From Citrus sinensis (lineage: Eukaryota > Streptophyta > Magnoliopsida > Sapindales > Rutaceae), in assembly GCF_022201045.2 (NCBI RefSeq), contig NC_068563.1:2418001-2482000 (forward strand): 64,000 bases of DNA, given 5' to 3'. The notes under the pieces are model-generated. The model was not told the origin of the DNA. It worked only from the letters and a program-made list of their open reading frames with translations, and searched no databases. The position numbers and the translations under genes are program-made. Position 1 is the stretch's first letter. Each line of letters begins with the position of its first letter. Below, piece by piece: positions 11,901-24,800 of the stretch.

Positions 11901-14524
11901 ATTTATGGCAGTGCTCTCAAAAGATATGCAAAATGACAATATTTGGCACAAAATTTAGTACTAGTAGCGATGGGCCACCTTCTCAACTACGTTGCGTTGG
12001 GACATTGCCCCAACTTCATCCGGTCAGAGCTCCAGTTGCTGCCGCAAACTGACAAACGGGTCAATCAAGTGGGTCATGCGGCATCATCAACCGATGGCAG
12101 CAACCCTCATCCACAGTTTCTATATTCCAGTGACTTGCTGCTAAAGTGCTAATTGCTCCTGTCAATAAAAGCACATCACGTGCTGCACTGTATTCGATTT
12201 TGCCATGATCAAATCTTCCCTTCGCCTCAGGATTATGAGCAACTGATCACAGAAAACTCAACTAAGTATATCAACAAGAAAAAGATCTAGAGACAAGAGA
12301 AGGAACAATCTGCCATACGTCGGGTTAATAATGTCAATATGTCATGTTGCCACAATTTTCTTTTTTCACTTTTTTAAGACGTTTTATGAGCAATTCAACT
12401 TGTAACTTAAAGAAGTGCCACCAGAAACTTGTCTATATATCATTGGAACCGAACGATGCATGGTAGACATGGCCTATCGGGAAACCTAAAAGCTAGGTAA
12501 CGGTATCTTAATAGGGTTCATCCGCTAGAAGTGACAATTCTGATTCACTATTGCTGCCCACATGAATCCCAGCATATCATGAGAGAGATGAAATTTTGAA
12601 GTCTTACAACCTGAAGATCTCTCACTTGGTAGGAAATCAATGGTCTTAACCACCAATCAAAACAGTGTTTGTCAAAGCCAAACCATTCAAGAACTCTCCA
12701 ATCTAGCAAGCCAAGTGGTGTTCGGGAGTCACCATTAAACATTTTGCGACTGAGTAGTTCAAATAACGCTGCAATGAATTCACTGAACAAATATATGACA
12801 AGAAAGAGACTAAAAGCTAATGATCAACAAGGAAAGATCCATAGTCATGAACATGTACGATGCAACCATCTATAAGATTGTTCACTAAGTTGCAAAAATT
12901 CCAATTCTATTCTCAAAAGTAGCATAACAGATGGATTTTTTTTTTCCAGGTCTAAAAAGACCTGTAACTCCCCCACAGAACTCTCTTCACTGCCTCAATA
13001 AATTCTTGCACTTCATTGTGCTAATGCACCAGCCCTTCAAGTAACTGCAAGCCAACAGTGAAAAGTCATCGTAAAATATCTGAATCACATTGAACGGACA
13101 TTTCTGAAGATGTAATAAATCCAAAGACACATGACTGTCAAGTTTACTCATCATCCATGCAAAACAAGTTTACCAGTTGAAATGTTAATCTGAGACATCT
13201 TTATTAACAAAAAGTAAACATTTTTGAATACTAAGTTCTGAAATCTACATGCATGCAGAGCAAATACATGATAATTTACAGGGAAACTCTAAAAGTGGAA
13301 AACAGTTTATATAGATGATGACAAAAATACCAGATACCTCATGGGCTTACACTATTAGATAATCATCTTTTAGAATTATTATTTCCACTTACTACAGATT
13401 CTCTATGCAGTGCTCCCAAAATACAGAAAATTAACTTCTTTGATTGCGAAACCACTCCCCACACAAACAGATCACGATCAGTAAACAGTAAAATTCATTA
13501 CATTATATTACTTCCTGCAGCATGAATGAAAACATTGACACTCAGAAGACACACAATGCAATTTACCAACAGCAGCCTAGTGCTTCCAAATTTCCATCTC
13601 AGGGATAGCAAGACATTTTGTTTGACAAAAGTTAAGATAGCATATTTGCTCTGAAATTTTACAGGAGTACTTCCAAAATTTAAAAAATACAAAAAATTCC
13701 TAGTCACTGTTATACTGCAGAAGACTAATCTTTTCACCTTCAGAAAGGGATAGATAGGAGGGCAAAGAAAGGTAAGCTGAGAATATAACAAAACCAACAT
13801 GTAAACTAATCAACAACAACAATTTCTTCATTACCATTAATTTTTTTGGAGTATTAGTGACTATTGAAAGAGCAATAATGAATTAGTAGGAAAGGATGAG
13901 GTAAAGAAGTAAAGAAATCAAAGTTTAAAAAGGAGCATGAGATACAAATAAAGCTTACAAAATAACCGAGAGACATTACAAAAATCTTTTAGTGCATAAA
14001 AACAACCAGATGGAAGTAAAGAACACAATAGATAAGGCTTGATTCCTCAGATTAACTATTAGTTCTATAATAGCATAAATGAACAATTGCGATACATGTA
14101 TGTGATACACCATTGGATCAAAGCCTCTACGTTCATTTCAAAGGCTATTATTCACTAAAATAAAATTGATTGTTACACCATTTTTTTTAATAGAAAGAGA
14201 TGTGTAAAACAAGAAACCTACAATGCAGCATCATTCCCGTGCCTTTAGCTGATTGGAACTCCACGCAGGTCACCCATCTTTTCCATTCCTTCCTATAAAT
14301 CCCAATCCCAATTTTTTCTTATCAACTATATTAATTTTATAAAAAAGTGAAACAAAAAGGCCCATCTGGTTATGCCAATCTTATCAATATAACACAGAAG
14401 TAATAATAAATCAATTAAAAAAAAATAACACAAAAAAATTTCTGGGTTAAATTCAAGTTAACAACTCAACATCATTATGTTTTCAGTTTTCCGTGCGTCC
14501 TAGAAAAGACTCACAAAGAGACTA
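11901..14524 (-). other. Probable spliced 3' UTR region of the NFD6-like gene
   Basis: Downstream of the NFD6-like stop on the same strand. Stretches of more balanced composition at about 12,965-13,045 and 11,940-12,160 are separated by AT-rich DNA and bounded by plausible splice signals (for example TTGCAG before the 13,040 block on the minus strand). No conserved protein is encoded. I infer untranslated exons rather than an extra gene; transcript data would be needed to fix borders. Confidence 0.35.
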
Positions 14525-15474
14525 CTAGCGATCTTGACAAGTACGGCGGAAGGTACCGTGAGACAGTTCAGAAAATGCTCGCGGGTTGACAGACAGGGAC
14601 GGGAAGCTGCCTGCAGCTGCCAGACCGTGGAAAGGCAAAAACGAAGCAGTGCAACCCAGTTCCCCCAAATTCCTGCAAATAAATATATGTAACAAAACCA
14701 ATGTAAATAGAACAGAAAAACATTTAACAGTATACTCTAAAAAGAATAGCACAAATCAAAATTCAAATAGTGTTAAGCTGGAAACAAAAATATTATGATA
14801 AGATGAGCCTTACTAAACAACAATAACAAGCAAAAAAAGAGACTAAAAACCAAAGAAACTTTTGTTTGTAAGAAAGTCTAACTGAAAGGAAAGTAAAGTT
14901 AAAAAAAATTCATTATGATAATTAGGAACCTTAAAAATCTAAATAGAAGACCCACTTATTACATTCTGAGACTCAAAAAGAGTGTTTACAATATGCAAAT
15001 CAATTCCACAAATAACAGCAAATTCCAAATTCTCTATAATGGAAATGTACTCACAAACAAAAAGAACAATTTTTTATCTTTTCATACTATTCAAAGCAAT
15101 AACTGGAAACACTTATAAAAAATCATAACAATTAAAATTATTTGAAATGTTAAATCATAATTCACTAATAATAAACAAATGAAACATAATAAATAACGAT
15201 ACAGATCTACAAACACCGGTGAAGCACCTAAAGGAAAGTTCACTTATTTATCCGATAATATAGCGTAATTGAAAAATAAATAAACGATATTCAGCATTTT
15301 TTTTTTGTTTTCTCCGGAAACAAAAAGGGACCTGGGAGCGACGGAGGAGAAGCGGCGGGAGGGGAGGCGGGGGGCCGCTTCCGGCCGACGGATGCGGGGG
15401 ATCGCCGGCGGAGAACGGAGGGACGAAACCCTAGACAGCGAACGTGACAGTGATCCAGCACTTCGCCAAGCCAT
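14525..15474 (-). CDS. NFD6-like: NUCLEAR FUSION DEFECTIVE 6-like small organelle protein
   Basis: Two coding exons on the minus strand, 15474-15332 and 14672-14525 (143 + 148 nt), give 96 aa. Residues 1-48 are rich in Arg, Ser and Pro and lack acidic residues until late (MAWRSAGSLSRSLSRVSSLR start), a typical mitochondrial presequence. The conserved core begins after the splice: RNLGELGCTASFLPFHGLAA, then a FSELSHGTF motif near the end. These are the hallmarks of the NFD6 family; Arabidopsis NFD6 is mitochondrial and needed for polar nuclear fusion in the female gametophyte. Donor and acceptor are canonical and restore an Arg codon. Introns in the 3' UTR are likely (see findings). Confidence 0.9.
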
Positions 15475-16062
15475 TTTCTTTCTTTCGAACGGTGAAATGA
15501 AGGGAAGAGGCGAGGGTTTTCTATTCGTCAGGGGATTAGGGGTGGGTTTTTTGTTTTTTGTGGTTGAGCATGATTGTTGATGTTGATCAGTGGCTGAGAT
15601 CCGTCAGATTGATTGACTTTTTTCATTTTCGTCAACAAAAGGTTTGAGATGCTGACGCTTTGGTTTCGACCGTTAGATAGCTGCTGATCTGTGTCATTGC
15701 ACATTTTTTATGGACATGTACTGTATAATGTACCGGACCCCGACCTCAGCCCGGCCCATTAAAAAAAAAACCAAAGTACAGAAATAACTCAAACGCAGAA
15801 GTGGTCGCTACTTATACAGCGCACACGTAGCCTCAACCTCAAGCGTTATACGAAAGGACGAAATTAACCTCGCATATTTGTTCATTACTTCAAGAAATAG
15901 TCTTAACTAGTTCATAAAATACAGCAGCAGAGCAGCTAAAACATCGGAATATAATTCCCAAATTCCTTGTAAAAGTATAATGTAACAGACATATCGAAAA
16001 AATTATGAAAAAAAATTGAAGAAATATAATTAAAAAAATTGGTGAGAAGCACGGTACAGCTG
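15475..16062. other. Spacer between the NFD6-like gene and fucosidase copy A
   Basis: Holds the NFD6-like promoter/leader and the 3' flank of the fucosidase gene, both transcribed leftward. No additional gene is seen. Confidence 0.6.
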
Positions 16063-19000
16063 CTATACCATAGACTGATGTACGTTGGTGCATTTTAGCT
16101 GTCGATTGAATGTGTAAATTTTCCCAGCTGATAAATTCACTTTGACACTCGTGCCTCTATAATGTAAAGTCTTGAATGAATCATGATCGTTATTAGAATA
16201 ATTTGAATAAATTCCAACTTCATGAAGATCCCCGTCTTTCCAGCATATGCTGACAGTCTCGCCACCGCGAGCTTTCAGTCCTTTGACACATCCGCTCGAC
16301 CATTTATCCCAGGGAAGAGCAGGGAGTAAGTACAGGTCATTCAAGGTGCTTTGGACAAGCATTTCTGCGACTGCCGCTGTAAAACTGAAACCACAAGTTG
16401 CCGAAATAGAAAGGTAAGGCGAAAATGTAATTCTGCCAAGATGAAAACTAAATATCATCAGGAAGAAAATTGAAAGTTCAAATATGTTCTTGGGAAAACG
16501 ATTTTAAGAGATACTTCATTTCGACACTAAAGGAGAATTCTTAAACTGTTCATCTACTAAAGGAGAATTCTTAAACTGTTCATCTTACTCGCCTAAGTTT
16601 TACTTGCTTTACAAGCTTTAGGATGATGTTGAAGAGTTAAAATTTTCTATCCCTGAGTTGGTCATTGGTTCATAATGCAAGATCATTACATTTCAAAGCT
16701 TTTCTTCTAAATTTGCCCGCAAAAACACCCAGAGCTTTGGTTACCATGCATTTCCACTGATAAACAGAGAGTCAGTGAGCTTACCCGAAGTTGGCATCAA
16801 TCTGGAAAGGAGGGTGAGCTGCAAACAAGTTACTGTAGAGGCCACCTTCAAAATGCTTCTCATGTTCTGGATCCACCAAGTTAAACAAACGCTTGACCAT
16901 CCGATATGCATGCTCTTGATCGTGGAGACGTGCCCACAAAGCAGTTTTCCACGTAATTGACCATCCTGGACCTTCCTCTCCTGTTCCCAAGGATACAACA
17001 TCAGAGACAACATTCTCCAATAATCCAACAACAGAGATGATAAACTTAGCACTCATAATGTCACAAACAATTTAACTGAGCAGAAGAAAGCTGCAAACTG
17101 GCCACAGTTACTAAGAAAAAGATATCTCAGCAAGTTTTGACCTCTGTGAAGGGATGAGTAACAAAAATAAAACCAACTTTTGTAAGTTATTATCTAGTTC
17201 ATCAACTTTCATGTTAAGTTAGAATATCCCTCTTTATACTTCTGTATGTTTAAGTTTTATTTTCTCCCTTGGAACAAGTTTTTAGTTTTCCATAAGTATT
17301 AGCATTTTATATTAATTAACTCTTTCCACTAGAATAATGTTTTATTTGTTAACTTAGGTGAAAATTGTCATTTTCAAGCCTACAAGCTATCATAGAAAGG
17401 AAGAATGGAAAGATTTAATTTCAATAAGATGATGGGTCACTAGATAGTCCTAAACTATGTGGCTATTGCGACACCAAAATGATTGATCAAGAAATTCAAT
17501 ACACAAACCTCGTTTCTGAAGGGTCTTCTCAGCAGCTTTACATAGGTCTGGATTTTTCTCAATGGTTATGGTGTGCCCTGGAAACAGGCCAAATAGATGA
17601 GACAAGTGTCGGTGATGCACCTCTGGATCCTTAAAGTCTTGCGCCTGCCCCAAAAAGTACACAATTTCTTAGGATAAAACAAACTTGAGCAGTTTACATG
17701 TTGAGAAACTTGTATTCAGTCTACGTTGTACCCATTCCATTATTGATCCATCTTCCGCAATTTTGGTTGGACGAAGCCTAGGTAGAGACTTGAGCACTTT
17801 TTCTACAAGAGCATCTTCAGTTTTTTCCAAAACCTAATAGCAAAATGTATTTTAGGCTAGAATGGTAGAGAACTTATGAATATAGAATACTATGATTACC
17901 ATGGCTAATGTAAATAACAGCTTTACCTCAGCAGCGGAAATAATTGCAGAAAAAACTTCTCTAATGATTGCCATATCCATGGTCGATGAGTAGCTCACAC
18001 AAGCAAGCTTACCATCAGGAGCAATAAATTCATGTTCAGGAGAAGTTGAGGGGTTGGTTTCAAGATACCCATCATGGCCTTCAATCAACCAATCCAACAA
18101 AAATGATGCGCATCCTTCCAACAAAGGATATGCCCTCTTCTCAAGAAAATCCTATTTGAGCAGAACATAATACCAATCACCCACCAAATAAAAAAGGTTT
18201 CAACGGTATACTACTAACCAAAACATCTGACTACATGCTAGATAGAAACACAAGGTCTTTGGAAAAAAAGGGAAATAGTAGAATTAAATAGAAAACATTA
18301 AACATGAATTTGATAAGAAAGATAAGATTTCAAGTTTGAGTTTGTCCTAAGCCCAGGATCTCAAGCAACAGCAATATTTGAGACTTTTGAGTCAACGAAG
18401 TCTTCAACTTCAGCAATAACTGCACTTTCTAGACTCTATAAAGAGCATTGGCACGAATAAGGTAAAAATGAATGATTACAAACTTCTAGAAGAAATTTAG
18501 ATTGTAGAATTAAGGTTCATATCAAATACAGGAAGAAGCAATCCATGTAAGTCCAGAATTCAAAACCTAGTGAACATATCTTCATTCTTGAGAGTGCAAG
18601 TATCCACCCACAAGGAAAATTAATAGAAAGCAGTGATTCATCCAAGGAATAAGCAGCTTATTGAAAATAGGAATCGTACTTTGTCCATTGTATAGTTGTA
18701 GTGCTCCCACAAATGTGTACAAAGCCATGCTCCACCCATTGGCCACAAAGCCCACACAACCTCACCTCGATCAGCAGATGATTTAGCCCATATATCAGTC
18801 TTATGATGTATAACCCAACCACTTGCTAGGTAGTTCACCTGTAACATTGCATGATAAATGACAAATATTTACTTTCTAATAGTCATGCACAAAGAAAATA
18901 AACTGCCCAGCAACAATCAGAGAGCAAAGCAAGAATATGGATGGAATATTTCTGAGTTTAGGCCATTTTATTTTATTAAGAAGAACTATATGCAACCCAT

Positions 19001-21119
19001 CATCCCGATATCATCTCAGTTTAATAAAAATGTCAATTAGAACTAAGGGTGAGATCTATAAATTGTCATATATCAGTTCAACTTGAGAACACCTACTTTC
19101 AGATTGTCCCAAATAATTAAACAATATAAAGTTGAAGGGAAACAATTCTTACTTGCGCAGTTTTACTTCCATTAATTGACAGATAGGTAAGGAAATCAAA
19201 CAATGGTTCCTGGCACTCGCTAAGATTGCAAGGCAGCGACTGCCAATAATTCATTTCAAGGTTGATGTTGACGTGAGGAGCTGAACTGGAGAATGATATA
19301 AATGAGTTAGTAAGATCCAGATAAAAATGATGCACTTGAAAGCAGAGTGTTATCCTTCTATCTGTTGAAAGTTAAGATTGTGCTGTCACTGACAGCAAGC
19401 ATTTTACAAGTAATACAAATGCTGATCAAAGCCTTAATGTAGAAATTTAACTAACATTCTGTTCCCAGTACCAATCATGCTCCACATATGTCCCACTTTA
19501 TCCTCTATCAATTCAAACATGCTAATTTAAGATGTTACTGAATTTTGTTTGAAATGATTAAAAGTGTCTGAGATAGAAACATCTAAATCAAGGAAATATA
19601 TACAAAGAAGAAAATAAAACATACTCCCATGTTGGACTAAGATCTTCGTTCCATATGCCCTGCAGGTTGGCAACCTGAGTTCCAGGCCGTGAAGAAGAAA
19701 TAAGCAAATATCGACCAAACTGGAATAAAAGCTCCACCAAGGATGGATCTTCATCAGTCTGAAAAGATTTCACCCTCTCTGCAGTAGGAACCGTATCAAT
19801 ATTTTCCTCGGAACATGTATCAGTTACAATGTCCTTGAGGCTTCTTGAAAGTTGAATTGAGACACGGTGAAAAAGCGTCTGATAGTCATCCAAATGGCGT
19901 GTGTAAAGATCGGAATACGATAGGTTTCTGATTGATTGCAATGCACTCATAGACTCAGAAGTAGGATCCTTTTTAGAATCTGAAGGATTGATGAATGGTC
20001 CATCAAACGAAGATGAAGCCACTAGAAGTAAAACAGCCCAATCCGAACCTTCAACTTTCAACTTCTTGTCCTCTAGGGCAGAAATCGTGCCTCTATCATC
20101 ACTAATCTTTATCTCAAGAATTGCAGAAAATTGAATTCCCTTTGGATCATCATTTGCATTTGCTTTTGGTGGTATTCTTTTTCCAGGGCAACGTCCTTCC
20201 ATTATAATCTGATTGTTTCCATTTACATAAGAATGATTATCTAACAGACTGTCCAGTGATACACTAAAGGATAAAGACCCAGATTCACTTCCAGAAATCT
20301 TTGTCACAATGACTTGGTCAGGATTAGAAGAAAAATGTTCTCTGGTGAATTCAACATTTCCCACAGAATATTTCACTCGGGCTGTTGCAGTATTTAAGTC
20401 CAGCTCTCTTCGATATGTTTCTTCAGCATACTTAAGATGCGAATCATCAAATTCTAGTTCGATATCCCCAAGAAGTTGGTAAACCTTCATCATCAGATGC
20501 AAATCATCAAAAACTGAATAAACTGTATGCAATTAATAGCAGCTTGCTTCATACAACACAAGCCTCACAGCGAGCATTAACAATAACAACATTGCAGTCA
20601 ACACTTGGAATATGCTATTCACCGCAACCACAAGATGAATGCAATCCTTTTTAAAGTGCCTTAATTTTGTAAAAATCAGATGTCAATATAAGATATATAG
20701 CAAGTAACATACATACATCTGCAGGATGTCCAAACAACTTGACTGATGCAGCAGTAGCTTCAGCATATTGGCCACTATCCACGAGACTTCTCACATCTGA
20801 TAAAGCCTTTGGAGCATCTGGGTTTGTATAGTCCCCTGGAACTCCCGTCCATAGCGTGTCCTCTGCACAATAATTAATTCAAATAATAAAAATCTGTCGG
20901 TCACGAAATTAATCCTCATTTACATTACGTATAATGTTAAACTTGCTTGCTTCTTTACATTATACCGTTGAGCTTTAGAGTTTCTGAGGGAACGCCGCCC
21001 CACACCATGGCTCCAAGCCGGCCATTGCCGATCGGAATTGCATCGGTGAAGTGCTGGGCTGGCCCGTTGAACGTGATCTTTAACGGGTTAGTAGTAGAAG
21101 TACTCTCAGCGTTCATCAT
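16063..21119 (-). CDS. Alpha-L-fucosidase 2, GH95, tandem copy A
   Basis: Ten exons read leftward: 21119-20966, 20862-20717, 20484-19625, 19285-19153, 18838-18680, 18151-17927, 17833-17732, 17644-17509, 16980-16785, 16384-16063. They total 2433 nt, 810 aa, with every phase closing. Family landmarks are DAIPIGNGRLGAMVWGG, EDTLWTGVPGDYT, the Asn motif NINLEMNYW (N393/N395), WPMGGAW, ETNPSTSPEH (E523), HHRHLSHLFGL and PPFQIDANFG (D700). GH95 enzymes remove terminal alpha-1,2-fucose by inversion; the plant homologue AXY8/FUC95A trims fucosylated xyloglucan in the cell wall. By comparison with bifidobacterial AfcA, the two Asn, the Glu and the Asp are the likely catalytic set. Copy A lacks about 25 N-terminal residues present in copy B, and carries Glu and Gln where B has Gln and Pro in the Asn motif region. 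No signal peptide is evident. Confidence 0.95.
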
Positions 21120-21338
21120 TTAACGTGATCAGGGTCAGAGTCAGAAAATGCTTTTGCTGTTGGAAGTGAGCCCCTCCAGACGATATCACCAAACGCACGA
21201 GTCAAATGGAGTAGGACAAAGCGGAAGGACGGTTGCCGGGTCACTTTGAATCTGGTCGTGGGTGTGATTAGTTTCAGATTAAATTAATAAATTATTTATT
21301 GGTTCCAACTCCCACGTCCGAATAAGGACAAAACAATT

Positions 21339-21410
21339 CGCCGTCTGTGGGGATCGAACCCACGACCACGTGGTTAAAAGCCACGCGCTCTACCACTGAG
21401 CTAAGACGGC
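21339..21410 (-). tRNA. tRNA-Lys (UUU)
   Basis: The 72-nt cloverleaf reads leftward from 21410: acceptor GCCGTCT pairs with AGACGGC, discriminator G. The D arm has GCTC and GAGC. The anticodon stem CGTGG/CCACG encloses loop CTTTTAA, giving anticodon TTT. The T arm is GTGGG-TTCGATC-CCCAC. No intron, and CCA is not encoded, as expected of a eukaryotic gene. A T4 run follows about 5 nt after the 3' end on the same strand, a Pol III terminator. It lies between the tandem fucosidase genes, about 220 bp upstream of the copy A ATG. Confidence 0.95.
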
Positions 21411-21815
21411 CTGATCGAAGATTGGAAATATAAAGAAACATAAATTGAAGATAATTACTTCAAAATTAGATGTGGTTAAGCCATTTCGACATAGTTTGAC
21501 GTCCATGGTTTGAAAAGGAAAGGGAATCAATATTTAAGCTATTTACTTGTTTCCCATTGTTTCCTGCAGCTTCTGAGTGGGTACATTGATATCATCTCAG
21601 AAGTAAATTACACATGCCAGAGGGAGTAATATCAGATCATCAATAAAGAATCGACAATTAAATGGTCATAAACAAATCAAGAATCTTTACACACCTTTAC
21701 TAGTCCTAAGACATTAAAGTTAATGAGAAGATTCTCTAATTATAAAGGAACCGAGTTCGGTTCCTTTTGCTGATTTATTAGGAATTGCGGAATACAAAGT
21801 GTTTGCAGCAGCTTC

Positions 21816-24800
21816 TTAGAGAGAATAAGCCCTGACACATTTTAACTTATTATTGAATGTGTATACTCGGCCTATTGATATATTTGCCGTCACTGTTCTT
21901 CCTCTATAATGTATTCTTTTAACAGAATTTTGTTCCTTCGACCAAAGACCAACTTCGTGCAGATCCCCTTCTTTCCAGCAGATATTGACTGTGACCCTAC
22001 CACGCGCTTTCAATCCTTTTACACAACCGCTCCCCCATTTATCTCGGGGAAGTGCAGGAAGTAAGTAGAGATCCTTTACAGTACTCTGCACGAGCATCTC
22101 CGCAACTGCTGCTGAAAAACTGAGACAAAATGATGAGCGAGTTAATTGCTTTGCGAATGAGTAACATTTTCTACTTGACTTTGTGTCAATTCTGTTACTC
22201 TTATTAGTTTTCTTGCTCTGTTGAGCTTTTTCTTTACAGTTAGCACATTTTATATACATGTAAAGTTGCTGACATGCACACAAACTGCTGCTTACCCAAA
22301 ATTGGCATCAATCTGGAAAGGCGGGTGCGCTGTGAACAGGTTACTATACAATCCTCCTTCATACTTAGCTTCGTGATCCGGATCCACCAAATCAAACAAA
22401 TGCTTCACCATGCGATAGGCATGCTCACTGTTGCGAAGATGTGCCCACAAAGCGATTTTCCATGTGGTTGACCAACCTGGACCGTCCTCACCTGTCCCGA
22501 TCAAGGAATGTACAAAAACACCAAAAACAATAACATTTAACATGTTGAAGTTTAAAATCAAGTAAAATTCCAACTAATAGATATTTTATGAAATGGCTAG
22601 TTATAAGCAATTAGCCAGCAGGGAGATCTTCTTGGTGTGAATTGCTGATTGTTCTGATAGTTGATTAGTGGACCATGGCAAAGTTGTATAAAATGGCTAC
22701 GTGATATTGACTTATTTTCAAAGCTATTGAAGGAAAAGATATTCATGTATGTTCAATAAATAATCGCACTGCAAATGTTATATTAACTGGTTAGATTTAT
22801 GATTATAAAACCTTGCTCCGTAATGTGCGTCTGTGCCTCAAAAATTGTGCTAATGTTTGAATGCAAAGATTTATTCAATATGACAGATCCTTCTCTACAC
22901 ATTTATATAGGCAGCCGAAAGAAACACAGGACATCAATTTGGCTTCAAATTGACCTTGAACTGAAGGGCATTTTGCGATACAAGTAATCTAACCAATTAA
23001 TTATGACACACATACCTCTTTTATAGAGGGTACTCTCAGCTGCTTTACAAAGGTCCGGAGTTTTATCAACAGTAATTGTGTGTCCTGGATACAGGCCAAA
23101 GAGGTGTGACAAATGTCGGTGATGGATGTCTGGATCCTGAAAGTCTTGTGCCTGCCACGAAAAAGAACAGAATCTCTTAGCCCATAATAACTAATAGCCT
23201 CTTCTAGATCTTTACTTCATCAAAAATCTAGAACATAAAAGCTTTATAAAGATCTGTGAAATTAAATTTCAAGCTACCCACATACCCATTCCATAATGGA
23301 ACCATCTCTAGCAATTCTTGTTGGTAAAAGCCTTGGTTGAGCCTCAAGAACTCTTTTAATAAGAGCATCCTCATTTCTTCCAAGAATCTGTTTGCCATCA
23401 AAGTTTCTATCATATAACTATGCAAAGCTTATTAAGACCAAAACTGACTGTTATTTTATCACTTAGGATAAGAGCTTCACCTCAGCAGCAGAAACAATTT
23501 CAGAGAAAACTTCTTTTATGATTGAAATATCCATTGTTGACGAATAGCTCACACTAGCCTGCTTGCCATCAGGAGCCACAAACATATGCTCCGGAGAAGT
23601 TGATGGGTTGGTTTCCAAATATCCTCCAGGGCCTTCAATCAACCAGTCCAACAGAAACAATGTACATCCTTCCAACAAAGGGTATGCCTTATTTTTAAGA
23701 AAATCCTAATATGTAGAAAATATTAGAAATCACTTACAAGAAAGAAAAGTTCAAATTAAAAAAAAAATTATGTACAGTATTGTGCAACAATATCACTTGG
23801 GCCATTTTTAATTCTGATTCCCATGGGAATGTAATTAAGAAACGACTGATATGACTAAAAAGAACGGGATTGCAACTACTATTGCAGAAAATGACTGCAC
23901 GCTTATCACTCAGAAGAATTATCTGGTTCATGAAATCAACATATCAAGGTTTCCGCATCTGAATGTCTTATCAACACAAGTCTCTATGTTCTGTTCAATG
24001 AGCAAGTGCTCACCGTGAGAATTTCCCAGAGTCCTTTATAATACAAATTTCAAGCAAAAATTTAACCTAAGCAAGACGTGGACTATCTAACAAAATCAGT
24101 ATCTTACTTTGTCCATTGTGTAAGTATAATGCTCCCACAGATGGGTGCAAACCCAGGCTCCACCCATTGGCCACATAGCCCAAACAGCTTGACCTCGATC
24201 CGGTGATGTTTTCGCCCATAGGTCAGATATTTGATGAACCACATAACCACTAGCTTCATAGTTCACCTGTAACATCCATGAACTAATTAATAAAAATCCA
24301 TGTGCAAAGGATACAGAAAGGTGTTTTAAAATAAAAATATGATAAGTATTTTGCAGAAATCAAAGATCACGGATTCTAGTAGCAAGCTAGCTAGCATCAA
24401 AGATTAAAATGGCCTCAAATTCATTTTCCATTGGATCATTGATAGCTTCTGTAGCGTCTAGATGGGGTGATCAAGGCTTTACATTATTTTCCAGTTCTTT
24501 ATCTAAAGGTTTGCTGAATAAATATCAGAATGCTCTTTTAAATTTTCAGTCTCTCCAACTTCACAGTAACCTCATATTAGAAGTTCCCAGACTACATGCA
24601 GAATCATACTGGAACCTGTGGAACTGTGGAAAAAAGAAAGAGAAAGAGACCCTGAGGAAAGAAAAGAGCATCTTACTTTCGCAGTTTTACTCCCATTGAC
24701 TGATAGAGAGGAAAGGTAGTCAAACAATGGCTCTTGACACTCGCGAAGGTTGCAAGGAAGGGAAGGCCAATAGTTCATTTGAAGATTAATGTTCAAGTGT

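Noticed and set aside
24409-24699. Plus-strand open frame inside the fucosidase B gene
   Set aside because: It overlaps an intron and exon 4 of the minus-strand gene, and its second half is only antisense to that exon.
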